In this document: positions 20,402 through 23,836 of the stretch, one piece after another | How positions within the stretch are numbered: the stretch's first letter is position 1 | Layout: each line of letters opens with the position of its first letter | NCBI GenBank assembly: GCA_014904845.1 | Contig: MU119725.1 | Span: 1 to 23,836, forward strand | DNA: 23,836 nt | Direction of reading: 5' to 3' | Source: Acephala macrosclerotiorum | Lineage: Eukaryota > Ascomycota > Leotiomycetes > Helotiales > Mollisiaceae | Translations under genes and position numbers: made by a program | The notes under the pieces: generated by a model | Told to the model about the DNA's origin: nothing | The model's database searches: none | What the model saw: only the letters and a program-made list of their open reading frames with translations

Positions 20402-20473
20402 GCCCCTCGTACTTGAAAGCGGTGATGCGCGCAAGCGCCGGGGGGAAACTCAGGGATAGGCTCAGTGGAAGGC

Positions 20474-20497
20474 CTCATTGGACGACGCTCCAATGAG
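20474..20497. repeat. Perfect 9 bp inverted repeat
   Basis: CTCATTGGA (20474-20482) and TCCAATGAG (20489-20497) flank a 6 nt loop. It lies between the two MITEs and does not belong to either. Confidence 0.5.
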
Positions 20498-20520
20498 CGC
20501 CAAAGACTGACCAAAGGAGC

Positions 20521-20652
20521 TACTTCCTCCCCAGGGAAATAGTTACGCCAAGAAAGACTAGGGCAAGGGAGTAAAAATGACTGTGAACGCACCAAAGCAA
20601 AAACCCCCTGCCCTAGTCTTCTTGGCGTAACTATTTCCCTGGGGAGGAAGTA
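20521..20652. mobile_element. Foldback MITE B, 128 bp core, TA target duplication
   Basis: The core is 20523-20650, bounded by TA at 20521-20522 and 20651-20652. The terminal inverted repeats are about 47 bp, starting CTTCCTCCCCAGGGAAATAG and ending near GACTAGGGC, with only single-base insertions or deletions between the arms (AAAGACT versus AAGACT; GGCAAGGG versus GGCAGGG). The non-repeat centre is about 35 bp. The sequence is unrelated to MITE A, but has the same TA-flanked foldback design. Confidence 0.87.
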
Positions 20653-21128
20653 AGACTCTACTTGTCAAGACTTAGATGTGCCGATACACATAAAAGTCTA
20701 ATGAGCTGCAAACGGCTACAGTGTTTGCAGCACTTATAGTCGCGAGCAGCCCACAGTGGGAATAGGGGCAAGAGATAGATAATAAGCGTCGAAAAGCACG
20801 CTGCCAAAGGGATCTGACAGCGAAGACGACCTCTCGCATAGGCCTTAGAGGCCTGCGACGGAAAGTGATGCCTTAGGCATCGTGGAGTATGACATAATCA
20901 AATCAAATCCAATCCCCAGATGATCCTAGTACCCTGCAGTATGGTTTATGGGGTACATGGGGTGTCCAGGTGACCAGGTCGCACAGACTGTGAAGGGGGA
21001 ATCTACGCATGGACATGCGAGCCCAAACCACCAACTCACTCGAGGCACAATTAATATATCTGTAGAGACTTGCACTTGTCGTTCTAATCTGCAATCTGCG
21101 ATTTCATCATTCTTTAGTTGACTTCACA
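20653..21128. other. Hairpin-rich upstream region of the receptor gene
   Basis: It contains GCTGCAAAC/GTTTGCAGC (20705-20731, perfect 9 bp arms), AGGCCT-TAG-AGGCCT (20840-20854) and GATGCCTTAGGCATC (20867-20881). The last includes the same TGCCTTAGGCA palindrome as the tandem repeat 1.7 kb to the left. The last 100 bp before 21129 should hold the promoter and leader of the receptor-like gene. No gene is seen. Confidence 0.5.
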
Positions 21129-22533
21129 ATGGATTCAATACCTCGCAGCAATCCGCCATCCGGGAATTTGCAACCAAATCTCCATGCTGCGGTCATTGTA
21201 ACGCCTATCCTAGCAATTACCGCCGTTGCTTTGCGTTTCTTTGCCCGGAGACTAGTTCATGCCTCGATACGGCTCGACGATTGGTTGACCCTTGTAGCTC
21301 TGGTGCGCTACTCCCCCATCCAAGAAATCTCTATCTCGATAATAACGTCGCTTCAAGTTTATGGCAATCGGTTTTGACGTTAATATATTCTTTCGTGAGC
21401 CTCCTTCGAATCATTCCGGTTGAACACCACCCATAACAACGCCGCTCTTAGTTATCAGGAGTGGAACTGGCCTGCACATTGAAGCCATCAACCGAGATTC
21501 TACCCTAGTGTACCACGACTTCTTCTTAAGCCTGTGGATCGGAGAGTTGTTTTATACATTTGCTCTGGCTCCTGCCAAGCTGGCTTTCCTTGCCTTCTAC
21601 TGGCGCATTTTCGGAGTCCCGAGTATCAGGCTGCCAATTAAGATCCTGGCCACAACAGTTATATGCTGGTCCATTGTAAGGGTATGTATACCCTCTACAG
21701 CTCTCGAGCTATAAACTTCTGGGCTAATACTTTTACAGATTGTAGTGAATTTAATCCACTGCATACCTGTTCAAGCCTATTGGGACAAATCGATACCAGG
21801 GAACTGCCCCATTAACGATCAGGAATATTTCGTGGGTTCGGTGCTAGCCCATCTATTAATGGACTTGGCAATTCTTGCACTGCCAGCGCCATATATCAAG
21901 AAATTACAGATTAGCTTGTATCAGAAGTTTTGTTTGTTTGCTATCTTTCTGCTTGGTGGCTTGTAAGTCAAAAGCACCCCTCGCTGCATGATTATCAGCT
22001 AATCTAAAATAATAGTATTTGCTTCGCAACTATTATCCAGATCGTTATATGTTCCAAACTCAATGATAAATCACCAGACGTTACATGGAATTTTGCTCGA
22101 ATGGCTCTCTGGGCAACAGTAGAGGTTAATCTGGCTGTGATAGCGGGTATGTGGACCTACTTTTATTAACTGATCAGTGCTAAGTCTTATTGCTATAGTC
22201 TGCCTACCATCACTTCGCCCTATATATCGCTTGGTGGTTAATGATTCTCTGAAAAGTACTCAACAAAGTGGAAATCATTCTGCATCATGGAACGACAGAT
22301 CGAACCATCAGACACTGAACACGCTCAAAAAGGACTGTTCCGACTCTACAAGACAACTTGCGGACATGGATGCAGACGGCAATAGGAGCTTCACTGAAGC
22401 ACTTGATGCTTCTAGTCGGGGCAGCGATACAATTTGCGAAATGGACAATTTAAGTCCTCGTCAGATGCCTGACGGGAGGCGCGCGATTATGGTCAAAAGC
22501 GAGGTCGATGTTAAATCGTCTGTTCGCAACTGA
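21129..22533 (+). CDS. Pth11-like/rhodopsin-domain seven-helix integral membrane protein
   Basis: Six exons, 21129-21302, 21358-21394, 21452-21681, 21739-21962, 22016-22146 and 22199-22533, add to 1131 bp, an exact open frame of 376 residues. The introns are 51-57 bp with GT..AG borders; in intron 2 only the TAG at 21451, not the later CAG, keeps the frame. Seven hydrophobic segments are visible: HAAVIVTPILAITAVAL near the start, the DDWLTLVAL segment, LWIGELFYTFALAPAKLAFL, ILATTVICWSIVRIVV, FVGSVLAHLLMDLAILALP, KFCLFAIFLLGG, and WATVEVNLAVIAVCLPSLRP. The RLDDWL motif after TM1 and the E-x-N-LA-x(3)-CLPSLRP ending of TM7 are typical of the fungal rhodopsin-domain family. There is no CFEM domain or long signal peptide. 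The tail is hydrophilic and Ser-rich, presumably cytosolic. The likely role is a plasma-membrane receptor sensing surfaces or small molecules; the ligand is unknown. Exon 2 is only 37 bp and intron 1's GTGCGC donor is weak. Confidence 0.85.
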
Positions 22534-22787
22534 GCGCGTCGATGCCCAGAGCTCACCGCCTACATACGATGTATTAGGCGAGAGTGGCAAAAGGGGGGGG
22601 GGAACGGAGGGCGGATCATTTGCCATCATCCTGCTGGTGCTGTGTCAGGGGTTCCGATCAGGTGACCCATTTTCTGAATTGCATTACTTTATGAATAGTG
22701 GGACGTCCCTCGTGCCTCGCGCCGTGCTTTGCCTTTGACGATTTAAACTTTGAAATAATATAAAACTTTTAATTTTTATTTATTTGT
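22534..22787. other. 3' region of the receptor gene with a G10 run
   Basis: Normal base composition continues to about 22740, then falls abruptly to AT-rich. A run of ten G lies at 22593-22602. The open frame 22508-22738 overlaps the receptor's end and has no domain, so I leave it out. Confidence 0.4.
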
Positions 22788-22893
22788 AATTATTAGTCGT
22801 CCACTTTAAGAACTAATATTAATTTTTATTAAGTCACGTGTTATTCACGTGGCACGAGTCATTTTAACTACAAGCGAAAAATATTAAATTTAA
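22788..22893 (+). repeat. 106 bp direct repeat, right copy (more mutated)
   Basis: Ungapped partner of 18342-18447. It differs by 16 transitions and 2 transversions; 14 transitions are C/G to T/A relative to the left copy, in CpA, CpT, CpC and some CpG contexts. It opens the right AT-rich block, whereas the left copy closes the left one. Confidence 0.8.
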
Positions 22894-23770
22894 TTAATTT
22901 TTTTTTATATATTTTTTTTAAAATTTTTAAAATTTAAAATTTTATTTAAAAATTAATATTTAAATTAATATAATAAAGTTTTTTAATTTTTTTTTTATTT
23001 TTTTTTTAATTTTTTTTAAAATTTTTTTTTATTTTTAATATAAAAATTTTATTAATTAAATTCGAAAAATAAATTCGAATATAAAATAATTAATATAAAT
23101 AAAATTTTTAAATTATAAATTTTAATAATAAATTTTTTTTTTAAATTTTAAAAAATAAAATATTAATATTTATACGATTATTATAATAAAATTAAATAAT
23201 AATATTATTAATTCGTATTGAATTAATTTGACACGTAATTTGATTATAAATATAAAAAATTTAATATTTTGTAATTTTAATAATCAATCGAATATTTTAT
23301 ATTTTTTTATATTATATAATTCGTATAATAATAATTAATTTAATTTAATTAATAAATAAAAAATAAAAAATATAAATAATAATAATAATAATAATAAAAA
23401 TAAAATATATTTATTAAATATTTAATATATTATTTTAAATTTTTTATTATTTTATATATTTAAAAAATTTTTAATTAATTTTTTAAATTAAATATTATAT
23501 TTTTATAAAAAAAATTTTATAATTTTTTTTAAATAAATTAAATTTTAATATATATTAATAAAATTATAAAAAAAATAATAAATAATTAATAAAATTTAAA
23601 AAAAAAAAACTAATATAAAATATTAATAAAATTAATATTTTAAATTATTATTTATTAAAAATCGATATAAATTATAAATATATTAATATAAATTAAATTT
23701 AAATAAAATCGAAATATATTATAAATATATTAATATATTTTAAAATTAAATTAATAATATTAATAAATTA
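22894..23770. repeat. AT-rich, RIP-like degenerate block (right)
   Basis: This holds almost no G or C: counting by eye over 22921-23836 I find 26 G/C bases in 916 bp (about 3%), of which 18 form nine CG dinucleotides. No frame, terminal repeat or motif survives. The composition is what saturating RIP of a transposon would leave; the original element is unrecognisable. Confidence 0.75.
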
Positions 23771-23836
23771 TTTTTATTTATTTTATTTATTTTATTTATT
23801 TTATTTATTTTATTTATTTTATTTATTTTATTTATT
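23771..23836 (+). repeat. 9 bp minisatellite (TTTTATTTA)n at window end
   Basis: About seven consecutive, essentially perfect copies of TTTTATTTA run to the last base, so the array may continue outside the window. Confidence 0.9.

Noticed and set aside
19987..20595. 202-codon minus-strand open frame
   Set aside because: It runs through the whole of MITE A and into MITE B, has no domain and is explained by GC-rich noncoding sequence.
20058..20927. 14 bp direct repeat CCCCAGATGATCCT (20058-20071, 20914-20927) as transposon target duplication or LTR edge
   Set aside because: One 14-mer repeat is expected by chance in a window of this size, and no matching terminal structure adjoins it.
22508..22738. 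76-codon frame after the receptor gene
   Set aside because: It overlaps the receptor's coding end in another frame, includes a poly-G run and has no domain.
18001..23836. Large cargo-carrying mobile element (Starship-like) enclosing the receptor
   Set aside because: No tyrosine recombinase gene or defined terminal repeats are visible in the window; the direct repeats alone are not enough.

Overview
The window looks like filamentous ascomycete (Pezizomycotina) DNA. Genes have short 49-155 bp spliceosomal introns with GTRNGY donors and CTAAC-like branch sites. The products include a Zn2Cys6 regulator, an EF-hand mitochondrial carrier and a Pth11-like seven-helix receptor, and repeats have been driven to extreme AT content in a RIP-like way. 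A leotiomycete-type bipartite genome is my guess; nothing in the sequence proves the class.

Layout: 1-160 (minus) is the N-terminal start of a Tc1/mariner-type transposase cut by the window edge. 1265-3279 (plus) is a caspase-fold (C14-like) protein with its His and Cys on separate exons. 5072-7311 (minus) is a large, mostly disordered nuclear regulator with a C-terminal Zn2Cys6 cluster and two introns in its 5' UTR. 10514-12803 (plus) is a B-type mitotic cyclin. 14091-16332 (plus) is the calcium-regulated mitochondrial aspartate/glutamate carrier. These four form a conserved core block with wide, gene-empty spacers.

From about 17.4 kb the character changes. A truncated, frameshifted gene relic (17399-18050, minus) abuts an AT-rich block. 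Then comes a 2.5 kb island dense in inverted repeats (18342-20900) that carries a diverged ~220 bp tandem repeat, a nested GC-rich palindrome and two complete foldback MITEs with TA flanks. A six-exon, fully open receptor-like gene follows (21129-22533). After it lies a second, almost G/C-free block (22788 to the end) closing in a 9 bp minisatellite. A 106 bp direct repeat (18342-18447 and 22788-22893) brackets the island; its two copies differ almost only by transitions, mostly C/G to T/A in the right copy.

The genes do not form an operon or an obvious cluster: cyclin and carrier are housekeeping, the caspase-like protein may act in regulated cell death or self/non-self responses, and the receptor sits in a transposon-rich accessory compartment. 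I found no rRNA, no convincing tRNA and no CRISPR. The most second-look-worthy signals are the hairpin-rich island with its recurring 11 bp palindrome, the CpG-biased survival of G/C in the AT block, the interleaved inverted repeats at 16920-17008, and the intact gene enclosed by mutated repeats.
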